From the NCBI GenBank assembly GCA_947499975.1, contig CANMQE010000001.1, positions 1-64,000 on the forward strand: 64,000 nt of DNA, written 5' to 3'. Shown in pieces: positions 16,469 to 24,950 of this stretch. Made by a program: the position numbers and the translations under genes. The notes beneath the pieces are model-generated. The model had not been told where the DNA came from. It saw only the letters and a program-made list of their open reading frames with translations, and made no database searches. Position 1 is the first letter of the stretch. Each line of letters begins with the position of its first letter. The DNA comes from an uncultured Sphingomonadaceae bacterium. GTDB taxonomy: Bacteria; Pseudomonadota; Alphaproteobacteria; Sphingomonadales; Sphingomonadaceae.

Positions 16469-17335
16469 TCAGCGTGCGCCGAAGGTCCAACCCTCCGTAC
16501 GCGCGATTTCCGGCGTCATCGCTCCTGGCTGCCACAACGCGGGATCGTGGGCCACGCGGCGCAGCCATGCGGCTGTCAGCAGTGCATCGCTGGAATGATC
16601 GTCCATCGGTCCGCTGCCCGGCACTGGCGCGCTGCCGAGCATGCCCAGCGCGTCGTTCAAATCCTCGTGGCTGCGCATCTTCGCTCGCGACGCAGATCGC
16701 CCCGCCGCAATTGCCGCCATGGTCGTGTAGATTTCCACGATGACAGGGCCGTGCGAAGGCAGCGGATCGATCGGCCACACGGGCACTTGCCCGCGCAATC
16801 GATGCAGCATTCGCATTCCCGTAAGGCTGGATTTTCCCACCTGCGCCGCGCCCACCAGGTTGAAGTTCGAATAGGGTTTGCAGCCCTGTTTCGCCTGTTC
16901 GATCTCGGCTGTACGAAAACGGCCACGGCCCCCGCCGAAATGCTCTCCCTCGCGCCCGCCGTGGCGACGGAAATATGCGCTGGCCACGGGATGATCGACA
17001 AAGCTGCTGGCGGCCAGATCAGGGTCGTGCTGGCAAATATTGTCGATCAATGCCCACAGGGATCGGGCATCGGGCGGGCTGCGCTGCCATCCGGGGAAAT
17101 AGGCTGCCTTGTCAACGAAGGGCAGGGCAATGCCGAGGTCCAGACCCACCAGCGTGTCGGGTGCAAGGTGGTCACGCAGCACCGCCATCACCTCTTCCCG
17201 GCTCCAGCCCTTGCTTCGCCGAACAAGAACGGGAGGACCACCGCGATGATCCGCAACGGCCATTGCAATCGCCCGGTGCCGCGTGCCCACTGCGCCAGAC
17301 CAGTCTATCGCAACAAAGTGGGTAAAGTGCCTCAA
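16469..17335 (-). CDS. Predicted RNase H-fold protein (DUF429-like)
   Basis: 288 aa. Start is TTG 17335, forming a TTGA overlap with the rarA stop; it is preferred because the conserved AIDWSG motif lies only 9 residues in, before any ATG. Acidic residues spaced as in RNase H-like nucleases: D11 (AIDWSG), D66 (GLDLGIALPF), E201 (VIVEIYTT) and D250 (SSDALLTAAWLR). I do not recognise a named family with certainty; DUF429-type predicted nucleases are closest. Coupling to rarA, which acts at stalled replication forks, would suit a role in branched or hybrid nucleic-acid processing, but this is inference. Confidence 0.7.
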   Translation of the reverse strand: MRHFTHFVAIDWSGAVGTRHRAIAMAVADHRGGPPVLVRRSKGWSREEVMAVLRDHLAPDTLVGLDLGIALPFVDKAAYFPGWQRSPPDARSLWALIDNICQHDPDLAASSFVDHPVASAYFRRHGGREGEHFGGGRGRFRTAEIEQAKQGCKPYSNFNLVGAAQVGKSSLTGMRMLHRLRGQVPVWPIDPLPSHGPVIVEIYTTMAAIAAGRSASRAKMRSHEDLNDALGMLGSAPVPGSGPMDDHSSDALLTAAWLRRVAHDPALWQPGAMTPEIARTEGWTFGAR

Positions 17336-18645
17336 CCGCGATCGGCCCGCAGCTTGTTCCAGTATTCGATACGCTTGGCGATCTCGCGCTCGAAACCGCG
17401 CTCCACTGGTTCGTAATAGGTCTGCGGGTCCATCTCTTCGGGCCAGTAATTATCGCCGGAGAATCCCTCTTCCGCGTTATGATCGTAGGTGTAGCCCGCG
17501 CCATAGCCGATATCCTTCATCAGCTTCGTTGGTGCGTTCACGATGTTCATTGGCGGCATCAGGCTGCCTGTATCGCGGGCGCTCTTGAAAGCGGATTTCT
17601 GGGCCTTGTAGACGGCATTGGATTTGGGCGCGGTGGCCACGTACAGGCAGGCCTGCACAAGAGCCAATTCGCCCTCGGGAGAGCCGAGAAACTGGTAGGC
17701 ATCCTTCGCTGCCATGCACTGGTTCAGCGCCTGCGGATCGGCGAGGCCGATATCCTCCACCGCCATGCGGATCAGTCGCCGGGCGACGAACAGCGGTTCC
17801 TCCCCTGCCACCAGCATTCGCGCCATGTAATAGAGCGCGGCCTGCGGATCGGACCCTCGCACCGCCTTGTGGAGGGCGGAGATGAGGTTGTAATGCCCCT
17901 CCCGGTCCTTGTCGTACACGGCAACCCGCCGCTGTAGAAACTGGCCGAGCGCCGCCGGATCGAGCGGCTTTTCGATCTGGCTTCCGTAAAGTGTCTCTGC
18001 CTGGTTCAGCAGGAAACGGCCATCGCCATCGGCAGATGCGACCAGCGCATCGCGCGCGGCGTCGGTCACGGGAAGGGCTCCTTCAAGCGCCTCGGCGCGG
18101 GCCAGCAGTTTTCCAAGCGCCTCCGCATCGAGACGGTGCAGGATAAGCACCTGTGCGCGACTCAGAAGAGCGGCGTTGAGTTCGAAGCTGGGGTTCTCCG
18201 TGGTGGCACCTACGAGGGTGACGAGGCCGCGCTCCACAAAAGGCAGGAAACCGTCCTGCTGGGCGCGGTTGAAACGGTGGATCTCGTCCACGAAAAGGAG
18301 TGTTCGCTGGCCAGCCTTCTGCGCCTGCTCGGCTGCGGCGAAGGCCTTTTTCAGATCCGCGACGCCGGAGAATACCGCGCTGACAGCCTCGTATCGCATG
18401 CCCACCTCGGCGGCCAGCAGGCGCGCGATGCTGGTCTTCCCCGTGCCGGGCGGCCCCCACAGTATCATGCTGGAAAGCCGGCCTGCGCCCACCATCCGCC
18501 CGATCGCACCGTCAGCGCCCGTCAGGTGCTCCTGCCCGATCACCTCGGATAGATCGCGCGGGCGCAGGCGATCGGCGAGGGGTGCGTCGACGGCAGGCTC
18601 GGCTGCGCTGGATTGCGGGGGATCGTCGGCAAAAAGGTCGGCCAT
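17332..18645 (-). CDS. rarA: Replication-associated recombination protein A (RarA/MgsA)
   Basis: 437 aa AAA+ ATPase of the clamp-loader clade. Walker A GPPGTGKTS follows SSMILW near residue 64, Walker B is LFVDEIHRFN, sensor 1 is LVGATTENPSFELN, and the C-terminal MgsA domain (VEDIGLADPQAL, YKAQKSAF, NAPTKLMKDIGYG) is complete. RarA acts with SSB and RecQ-type proteins at stalled replication forks. The 3' end overlaps the RNase H-like gene by four bases, so both are probably one transcript. Confidence 0.96.
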   Translation of the reverse strand: MADLFADDPPQSSAAEPAVDAPLADRLRPRDLSEVIGQEHLTGADGAIGRMVGAGRLSSMILWGPPGTGKTSIARLLAAEVGMRYEAVSAVFSGVADLKKAFAAAEQAQKAGQRTLLFVDEIHRFNRAQQDGFLPFVERGLVTLVGATTENPSFELNAALLSRAQVLILHRLDAEALGKLLARAEALEGALPVTDAARDALVASADGDGRFLLNQAETLYGSQIEKPLDPAALGQFLQRRVAVYDKDREGHYNLISALHKAVRGSDPQAALYYMARMLVAGEEPLFVARRLIRMAVEDIGLADPQALNQCMAAKDAYQFLGSPEGELALVQACLYVATAPKSNAVYKAQKSAFKSARDTGSLMPPMNIVNAPTKLMKDIGYGAGYTYDHNAEEGFSGDNYWPEEMDPQTYYEPVERGFEREIAKRIEYWNKLRADRG

Positions 18646-18724
18646 GGCGACTATGTAGCGCGTATGCCCGCTGCAGACAGGGGCAGAGCCTGAAATTTTT
18701 CGCGGGCCCTTGTTACGATAGGTC

Positions 18725-18738
18725 TAAGATATATCTTA
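18725..18738. promoter_or_regulatory. 14-bp palindrome, probable PadR operator
   Basis: TAAGATATATCTTA is a perfect palindrome 29 bases before the PadR start codon. AT-rich palindromes of this shape, often in the promoter of the regulator itself, are typical PadR targets, so autorepression is likely. Confidence 0.6.
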
Positions 18739-18767
18739 AGGGCAATGGGACCGATTGGAGTTAGACA

Positions 18768-19601
18768 ATGAGCAAGGATAGCAAGAAGCCAAGCAAGAAA
18801 GCCACTTCGCAGCGGCGCACGAGGCAGGCCGAAGAAGACAACACCCGCGAGGAATACGATGAGTTTCCCGAAGGCAAGGATTTTGACGTCGATATCGAGA
18901 TAGATATCGACGATGACGGCGATAATGATCGGCAGGAGCGCTATCGCCGCCGGACCTATCGTAGCAATGACATTTTCGGCGAGCAGGGTATTTTCGGATC
19001 CGACGGTCCTTTCGGACCCGGTGGCCCGTTCGGCCCGGCAGGACCATTCGGCAAGTCCGGCGTCTTTGGCCCCGGCGGTCTGTTCGCGAAAAGCGGCAAC
19101 CAGCGTCGGCGTCGTGAAGGTGGCGGCAACAACATGCGTCGCCGCCGGATGTTTGGCCCCGGCGAATTGCGGCTGGTGCTGCTTGCCATGCTGGCCGAGG
19201 AAGCGCGCCACGGTTACGAACTGATCAAGGCGCTGGAGGAAATGACGGCCGGTGCCTATTCGCCCAGCCCCGGCACGATCTATCCCACCCTGCAGATGCT
19301 GGCCGACGAAGGCGCGATTGCCGAGGAGGACAGCGGGGACGCGAAGAAGCTGTTCAAGGCAACTGACGCCGGCCTGGCCGAACTTGAAGAGCGATCACGC
19401 GAGATCGACGAGCTTTGGGAACGCCTGGGGCGCAAGCGCGAGAATGCGCGGCCCAAGGGGTCTGCCGAACTGTTTCGCGCCATGGGCAATCTTGCCACCG
19501 TCCTCAAGAACAAGGCCGCAAACGGCGGGCTGAAGGACATGGACAAGGAGCAGGTTGTCGACCTGATCGACGAACTTGCTCGCAAGATTGAGCGTCTGTA
19601 A
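18768..19601 (+). CDS. PadR-family regulator with acidic and GPFG-repeat N-terminus
   Basis: 277 aa. The winged-helix PadR domain is at about 128-205 (GELRLVLLAMLAEEARHGYE, SPGTIYPTLQMLADEGAI) with a helical C-terminal dimerisation segment. Before it lie a basic head, a strongly acidic stretch (about 32-54, DVDIEIDIDDDGD) and a Gly-Pro-Phe run (about 79-105) made of FGPGGPFGPAGPFG-like units, then Arg-rich GNQRRRRE. The extension roughly doubles a normal PadR and is probably disordered. The ORF starts after TTAGACA and a palindromic operator. It regulates at least itself; no obvious target gene is adjacent. Confidence 0.88.
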   Translation: MSKDSKKPSKKATSQRRTRQAEEDNTREEYDEFPEGKDFDVDIEIDIDDDGDNDRQERYRRRTYRSNDIFGEQGIFGSDGPFGPGGPFGPAGPFGKSGVFGPGGLFAKSGNQRRRREGGGNNMRRRRMFGPGELRLVLLAMLAEEARHGYELIKALEEMTAGAYSPSPGTIYPTLQMLADEGAIAEEDSGDAKKLFKATDAGLAELEERSREIDELWERLGRKRENARPKGSAELFRAMGNLATVLKNKAANGGLKDMDKEQVVDLIDELARKIERL

Positions 19602-19666
19602 CTGATCAATCCTTCCCCTGTTGCAGCTGATTATGGTATAACCGGATGCGACAGGGGAATGATCGC

Positions 19667-20104
19667 ATGGTTTTTAACGGAAGACCGGCTACGCCGTGGC
19701 ATTTGTGGGCAATCGGTATTGTCGCACTGATTTTCTATGGTGGCGGCGCCTACAACTACCTGATGATGCAGACGGCGAATGCTGCCTATCTGGAAAGCTA
19801 TACTCCTCAACAACTTGCCTATTTCGAAACCGCGCCAGTGTGGTTCCATGCGGCATGGGCCATCGGTGTGTGGACGCCGCTGGTGGGGGCGTTGCTGCTG
19901 CTTGCCCGCTCACGTTTTGCCTTCGTTGGCCTGTTCGTTGGCCTGGTGGGCTTTGTTATCGCGACATTCTACCAGTTTGCCGCGCCAGCGCCGGAAAGCA
20001 TGACGAGTGGGGTGGGACTTGTCTCCACGCTCATGCTCGGCGCGTTTCAGCTGTTTTTCGTCATCTACAGCTTCATCATGCTGAAGAAGGGCGTTCTAGC
20101 CTGA
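19667..20104 (+). CDS. Four-helix membrane protein of unknown function
   Basis: 145 aa from ATG 19667, with AGGGG about 10 bases upstream; ATG 19646 in the same frame has no such site. Four hydrophobic segments (WHLWAIGIVALIFYGGG; the helix beginning HAAWAIGVWTP; FVGLFVGLVGFVIATFY; LGAFQLFFVIYSFIML). It resembles the small uncharacterised membrane proteins common in sphingomonads. The 3' end overlaps the convergent glycosyltransferase by nine bases. Confidence 0.7.
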   Translation: MVFNGRPATPWHLWAIGIVALIFYGGGAYNYLMMQTANAAYLESYTPQQLAYFETAPVWFHAAWAIGVWTPLVGALLLLARSRFAFVGLFVGLVGFVIATFYQFAAPAPESMTSGVGLVSTLMLGAFQLFFVIYSFIMLKKGVLA

Positions 20105-21262
20105 CGCTGCGGCGGCATCGCCGCGCTGTTCGATCAGGCGAAGGTAGGTTCGCGCCACGGCGGCGTTGATCGTATCCCAGTCAAAGGCATCGGCGCGGCG
20201 TGCGCCAGCCTCTCCGTGAGAGCGACGAAGGGCGGGGTCTTCGGAATAGGCCGTCAGCCTGTCTGCATAGGCTGCGATTTCGCGCGGCGGCACGAGGTAG
20301 CCCGTCTCTCCATCGTCCACGAGGCTGGATGCGCCCGTCGCATCGGCGGCCACCACCGGCACCCCGCAGGCCATCGCTTCCAGCGTGACGTTGCCAAACG
20401 TTTCCGTTACCGAGGGGTTGAGCAGCACGTCCATGCTGGCCACGGCCCGGCCCAGGTCACTGCCCTTCTGGAATCCGACGAACTTGGCCTCTGGCACCTT
20501 CTCCGCGAAAAACGCCTTCGCAGGGCCTTCTCCGATCACCAGCACTTGGTGCGCCACGCCGCGATTGCGCAGTTCCACCATGGTTTCTGCAAAGATGTCG
20601 ATGCCCTTTTCCAGCACCAGCCGCCCGAGGAACCCCACGGCCATCTCGTCATCACCTATGCCGAGATCGCGCCGCCACGCCAGATCGCGCTGTGCGGGCG
20701 TGAAGATGCTGCGATCCACCCCGCGTGACCAGGTGCCGATATCGCGATGCATCCCCTGCTCGCGCAGTTCCGCGATCATGCTGGGGGAGGGGGCGACGAT
20801 GGCGTCGCATCGCTGGTAGAACCGCCGCAGCAGCGCGACAAAAATGGGCTCTATGAAACCGAAACCGTAATAACGCGGATAGGTCTCGAAGCGGGTATGC
20901 ACGCTTGCCAGCACCGGCTTTTCCCGCTCGCGCGCCCAGGTGAGCGCGCGATGGCCGGAGACATCGGGGCTGGAGAGATGCACAATATGCGGATCGAACT
21001 CGGCCAGATTGGTCTTGATCCTTTCACCCAGCCCGGTGGAAAACTGGTATTCCCCGCGTCCTGGAATGGGGACGGAAGGCAGGCTGACAAGTTCTCCCGC
21101 CGGCTCGAATGCAGGGGTGTCGGTGGTGGGCGAATAGACGCGCACCTGCGCGCCCTGCCGCAAAAGGTAGTCCACCAGCCGGTTCAGCGCCTGATTCGCG
21201 CCGTCGCGTACGTAATTGTAGTTGCCGCTGAAAAGGGCCACGCGCAGGTCCGATACTTTCAT
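20096..21262 (-). CDS. Glycosyltransferase family 4 (MgtA/SQD2-like)
   Basis: 388 aa from ATG 21262; an upstream in-frame extension to 21322 is less likely because VALFSGNYNYVRDG is the usual N-terminal strand. GT-B fold: N-terminal acceptor lobe with HIVHLSSPDVSGHRAL and VHTRFETYPRYY, C-terminal donor lobe with GRLVLEKGIDIF, LVIGEGPA and the E-x7-E motif ETFGNVTLEAMACGVPVVAA. Closest types are GDP-mannose-dependent alpha-mannosyltransferases and SQD2-like lipid glycosyltransferases, so a membrane glycolipid product is plausible. It stands alone. Confidence 0.88.
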   Translation of the reverse strand: MKVSDLRVALFSGNYNYVRDGANQALNRLVDYLLRQGAQVRVYSPTTDTPAFEPAGELVSLPSVPIPGRGEYQFSTGLGERIKTNLAEFDPHIVHLSSPDVSGHRALTWAREREKPVLASVHTRFETYPRYYGFGFIEPIFVALLRRFYQRCDAIVAPSPSMIAELREQGMHRDIGTWSRGVDRSIFTPAQRDLAWRRDLGIGDDEMAVGFLGRLVLEKGIDIFAETMVELRNRGVAHQVLVIGEGPAKAFFAEKVPEAKFVGFQKGSDLGRAVASMDVLLNPSVTETFGNVTLEAMACGVPVVAADATGASSLVDDGETGYLVPPREIAAYADRLTAYSEDPALRRSHGEAGARRADAFDWDTINAAVARTYLRLIEQRGDAAAASG

Positions 21263-21547
21263 CGTTGCAGCCTTTAGGCGAGGCGAGACAAATTGGCGAG
21301 TGTCAGCGCGCGAAGTTGACAAGGTTGCGATCGTGACGATGCCCGAGAAACGCCGAGAACCCCAGAAATTAGCTATTTACAGGCCACTGGCGAGGTTGAA
21401 ACTTCGGGCGCAGCGAGCGCGTTTTCGGCAAGATGAATCCCGTCGTGTTCCGGCGAGTGTGCAGGAAAGCGATCTGGTTACTGACTGGGTGACCCCAGTA
21501 GGAGATTCCACGCGGAACGCCGATGGCTGGCGCGGCGTTGGACCAGC

Positions 21548-22303
21548 ATGAATGTCAGCGAAATCGCCATAACTGCCGCAATGGTGGCCGGATTTGTCGC
21601 TGTTCACCTATTTGTAAATCGGCTGCACATTCTGGACGTGACGCCGCGCAGCCGCTGGCTCTCCTTCGCGGGCGGCGTGGCAGTCGCCTATGTCTTCCTG
21701 CACGTGCTGCCCGATATCGCCGCGCACCAGCGCGAATTCGCAGCGGGCATGGGTCTGCAATCCATCGCCGCCGAAAGCGTGATCTATTCGCTTACCCTCG
21801 CGGGCCTTTCCCTCTTTTACGGGCTGGAACGAGCGGTGAAGGTCAGCCGCGGGGTAAGCCGTGCGGAGGGCGAAGGCGACCGGATGAAGGACGACGTCCT
21901 TTATCTGCACCTCGTCACCTACGGCACGTTCAACGCACTGATCGGCTATCTGCTGCTGCACCGTGAAGAGGCCGGCCCCTGGTCGCTGGGGCTGTATTTC
22001 GTGGCGATGTCCCTGCATTTCCTCACCGCCGATTTCGGCATGCGGCAGGACCACCGGCAGGCGTATGACAGGCTGGCGCGCTGGGTAATCAGTGCCGCGG
22101 TGGTGGGCGGCTGGGTGCTCGGCATTTTTGTCGAGCTGTCGCCCGTCCTGATCGGCTGCCTGTTCGCCTTCCTGGCGGGCGGGATTATTCTGAACGTGCT
22201 GAAGGAGGAATTGCCGGAAGAACGGCAAAGCTATTTCATGCCCTTTCTTCTGGGCGTGGTTCTCTATGCCGTGCTGATTCTTGCGGAAAGGCACTGGGTT
22301 TGA
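21548..22303 (+). CDS. Polytopic membrane protein, distantly ZIP-like
   Basis: 251 aa with about seven or eight hydrophobic segments. The C-terminal portion (LFAFLAGGIILNVLKEELPE, then FLLGVVLYAVLILAE) has the Gly-Gly-x-x-x-N-x-x-x-E-E look of ZIP-family metal transporters, and FLHVLPDIAAHQ (about 51-62) resembles their HxLP motif. The overall similarity is weak, so metal transport is only a suggestion. The 285 bases upstream hold no gene. Confidence 0.65.
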   Translation: MNVSEIAITAAMVAGFVAVHLFVNRLHILDVTPRSRWLSFAGGVAVAYVFLHVLPDIAAHQREFAAGMGLQSIAAESVIYSLTLAGLSLFYGLERAVKVSRGVSRAEGEGDRMKDDVLYLHLVTYGTFNALIGYLLLHREEAGPWSLGLYFVAMSLHFLTADFGMRQDHRQAYDRLARWVISAAVVGGWVLGIFVELSPVLIGCLFAFLAGGIILNVLKEELPEERQSYFMPFLLGVVLYAVLILAERHWV

Positions 22304-22382
22304 AGGGCCAACGCGCGTGAAAATTTTTGAACCAGCCGCGATCGTCTGAAACCATGAACCGTTGCAGGCGTAATATCCGCCG

Positions 22383-22769
22383 ATGATACTGCGTATTTCC
22401 TTTCTGCCACTCGTAGCCCTGATCGGCGCCTGTTCCGATGCTGACCGGGGTGAGCGGGGCGACGCCGCGGCGACTGCCGTTATCGATGAAAGCCACGTGA
22501 TCCCGGTGGAATACAGGGGGCGCTGGGCGGAAACTCCTGCGGCCTGCCTCTCCGACAATTCGCGCCGCTACGAAATCAGTGCAGCGCAGATCTACCGGGC
22601 GGATTTCTCTGCCCGGGTGGAAGACGTGATAATCGCCGGGGACACGGCGAACGTATCGCTGGAAGGGCAGGGCGGCGCAGCGCAATTCCGCTTCGTGCTC
22701 GACGATGCGAACACGATGCGCGCCAGTTATGGCACGCGCGCGGAGTTCACGCTGCGGCGCTGCCGCTGA
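22383..22769 (+). CDS. Small lipoprotein
   Basis: 128 aa. Type II signal peptide with lipobox ALIGAC (C17). The mature part has RGRWAETPAAC and a final RRC, a pattern seen in small secreted sphingomonad lipoproteins that describe a compact beta fold with paired cysteines. Function unknown; 28 bases separate it from the convergent typA stop. Confidence 0.75.
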   Translation: MILRISFLPLVALIGACSDADRGERGDAAATAVIDESHVIPVEYRGRWAETPAACLSDNSRRYEISAAQIYRADFSARVEDVIIAGDTANVSLEGQGGAAQFRFVLDDANTMRASYGTRAEFTLRRCR

Positions 22770-22797
22770 CCGGCGAACCGGTCAGCCGCCGGCTCGA

Positions 22798-24642
22798 TTA
22801 ATTGCTGGCGTCGGCAGACCGCTTGGCGCGCTTACGCTCGTGCGGGTCGAGGTGGAGCTTGCGCAGGCGGATGTTCTGCGGCGTCACTTCCACGATCTCG
22901 TCGTCACCGATGTAGGCGATGGCCTGCTCCAGCGTCATCTTGCGCGGCGGAGTAAGGCGGATGCCTTCATCCTTGCCGCTGGCGCGGAAGTTGGTGAGCT
23001 GCTTTGATTTCAGCGGGTTCACTTCAAGATCGTCGGGCTTGGCATTCTCGCCGATGATCATGCCCTGGTAGAGCTTCTCGCCCGGCGCGATGAACAATAC
23101 GCCGCGCTCCTCGATGGTGTTGAGCGCATAGGCCATGGCCTCGCCCTGTTCCATGCTGATGAGAACGCCGTTCTGGCGGCCGGAAATCTTGCCCTTGTAG
23201 GGGCCGTAGCTGTCGAACAGGCGGTTCATGATGCCCGTGCCGCGCGTGTCGGACAGGAATTCGCCGTGATAGCCGATCAGGCCGCGGCTGGGCGCGATGA
23301 AGGTGAGCCGGGTCTTGCCGCCGCCGCTGGGGCGCATCTCGGTCATCTCGGCCTTGCGCTGTGCCATCTTCTCCACGACCGTACCGGAAAATTCATCGTC
23401 CACGTCAACCACGACGGTTTCGTACGGCTCCATCCGTTGGCCGTTCTCTTCCTTGTAGAGAACGCGCGGGCGGCTGATGGAAAGCTCGAAGCCTTCGCGG
23501 CGCATCGTCTCGATCAGCACGCCAAGCTGCAATTCGCCGCGGCCTGCAACTTCGAAGGCATCCTTGCCGGCTGCCTCGGTGATGCGGATGGCCACGTTGC
23601 CTTCGGCTTCACGTTCCAGGCGATCGCGGATCACGCGGCTCTGCACCTTGTCGCCCTCGCGGCCCGCATAGGGGCTGTCGTTGACGGCAAAGGTCATGGA
23701 AAGCGTGGGCGGATCGATGGGGGATGCGTGGATCGGCACGCTTACGTGCGGGGCGCACAGCGTGTTGGAAACGGTCGCATCGGTCAGGCCGGCGATGGCC
23801 ACGATGTCGCCTGCCTTGGCGTGCAGCACGGGCTCGCGGTCCAGGCCATTATAGGCGAACACCTTGGTGGCGCGGCCTGCTTCCACAAGCTTGCCGTTCA
23901 CATCCAGTGCCTTGATCGGCATGCCGGTTTCCAGGCGACCGCTTTCGATGCGGCCTGTCAGGATACGGCCGAGGAAGGCGTCGCGGTCCAGCAGGGTCGC
24001 CAGCATGGCGAACTCGCCTTCGGGATCGAGATCGGGTGCGGGCACGTGGCTGACGATCAGCTCGAACAGCGGGATCAGGTTGCCTTCGCGCGCATCAATG
24101 TCTTCGCTGGCATAGCCGGAGCGGCCCGAGGCATAGAGCACGGGGAAGTCGAGCTGCTCGTCATTGGCATCGAGGTTCACGAACAGGTCGAACACCTCGT
24201 CCAGAACTTCCGACGCGCGAGCATCCTGGCGGTCGATCTTGTTGACGACCACGATGGGCTTCAGGCCCAGGCCCAGCGCCTTGCCGGTCACGAACTTGGT
24301 CTGCGGCATCGGGCCTTCTGCGGCGTCCACCAGCAGGATAACGCCGTCCACCATGCTCAGGATTCGCTCTACCTCGGCGCCGAAGTCGGCGTGGCCCGGG
24401 GTATCGACGATATTGATGCGATAGTTCTGCTGACCGCCCTCTGGCGCCCATTCCACGCTGGTGGGCTTTGCCAGAATGGTGATTCCGCGTTCCTGTTCCA
24501 GTTCATTGGAATCCATCGCGCGTTCTTCGACGCGCTCGTTCTCGCGGAAGGTGCCGGACTGGCGGAAAAGCTGGTCGACAAGCGTGGTTTTGCCGTGGTC
24601 GACGTGGGCAATGATTGCCACGTTGCGGAGTGGGGCGGACAT
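22798..24642 (-). CDS. typA: Ribosome-associated GTPase TypA/BipA
   Basis: 614 aa from ATG 24642; the frame continues upstream but [20 protein letters not shown] is the usual start. EF-G-like translational GTPase: G1 [11 protein letters not shown]2 RGITI, G3 [10 protein letters not shown]4 NKIDRQDA, then domains II, III and V and the BipA-specific C-terminal domain ([12 protein letters not shown]). It binds the 70S ribosome and supports assembly and growth under cold or stress. Full length; nothing unusual. Confidence 0.97.
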   Translation of the reverse strand: MSAPLRNVAIIAHVDHGKTTLVDQLFRQSGTFRENERVEERAMDSNELEQERGITILAKPTSVEWAPEGGQQNYRINIVDTPGHADFGAEVERILSMVDGVILLVDAAEGPMPQTKFVTGKALGLGLKPIVVVNKIDRQDARASEVLDEVFDLFVNLDANDEQLDFPVLYASGRSGYASEDIDAREGNLIPLFELIVSHVPAPDLDPEGEFAMLATLLDRDAFLGRILTGRIESGRLETGMPIKALDVNGKLVEAGRATKVFAYNGLDREPVLHAKAGDIVAIAGLTDATVSNTLCAPHVSVPIHASPIDPPTLSMTFAVNDSPYAGREGDKVQSRVIRDRLEREAEGNVAIRITEAAGKDAFEVAGRGELQLGVLIETMRREGFELSISRPRVLYKEENGQRMEPYETVVVDVDDEFSGTVVEKMAQRKAEMTEMRPSGGGKTRLTFIAPSRGLIGYHGEFLSDTRGTGIMNRLFDSYGPYKGKISGRQNGVLISMEQGEAMAYALNTIEERGVLFIAPGEKLYQGMIIGENAKPDDLEVNPLKSKQLTNFRASGKDEGIRLTPPRKMTLEQAIAYIGDDEIVEVTPQNIRLRKLHLDPHERKRAKRSADASN

Positions 24643-24950
24643 ATTCTGGTTTCCTGGACTGGTGCGTATGCATAAGGCGGGCGCACAATGCTGCACCTGC
24701 GAATTGGCGCGCCGATAGCCTATGCGCGCCCTCGCCGCAAGCCATGCGGGACGGTTTGCTTGACGTATACGTCAGGCCTCTCCATGTTGCGGGAATGATA
24801 CAGGGCGGTTTCTTCTGCAATCGGTCGTAACTCTCCCGATTGTATGAAGCGTGGCGCACAGGTATCTAATAAGTGCCTAAAAAGGTCGCTTGAAACCTGA
24901 TGTCACACCGAAAAGGGGGCGCGGGTTTCGAGGGAGAGATGGAGAATACA
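24643..24950. promoter_or_regulatory. Divergent intergenic region with palindrome TGACGTATACGTCA
   Basis: 308 bases between typA and the second TonB receptor, with no coding sequence. At 24761-24774 lies a perfect 14-bp palindrome, TGACGTATACGTCA, the form of a dimeric regulator site; the preceding T makes a TTGACG that could double as a -35 element toward the receptor, although I see no clear -10 box. It could control either flanking gene. Confidence 0.45.

Noticed and set aside
18990-19090. Short repeats coding for GPFG units taken as a CRISPR or DNA repeat array
   Set aside because: Units are in frame, vary in sequence and have no spacers; they are a protein low-complexity region.
22867-24675. 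Long open frames antisense to typA (and similar ones opposite leuC, infB, the Sad-type dehydrogenase and the AbgT gene)
   Set aside because: They mirror the codon structure of well-identified genes on the other strand, have no ribosome sites and low-complexity His/Gly/Gln-rich translations typical of GC-rich antisense frames.
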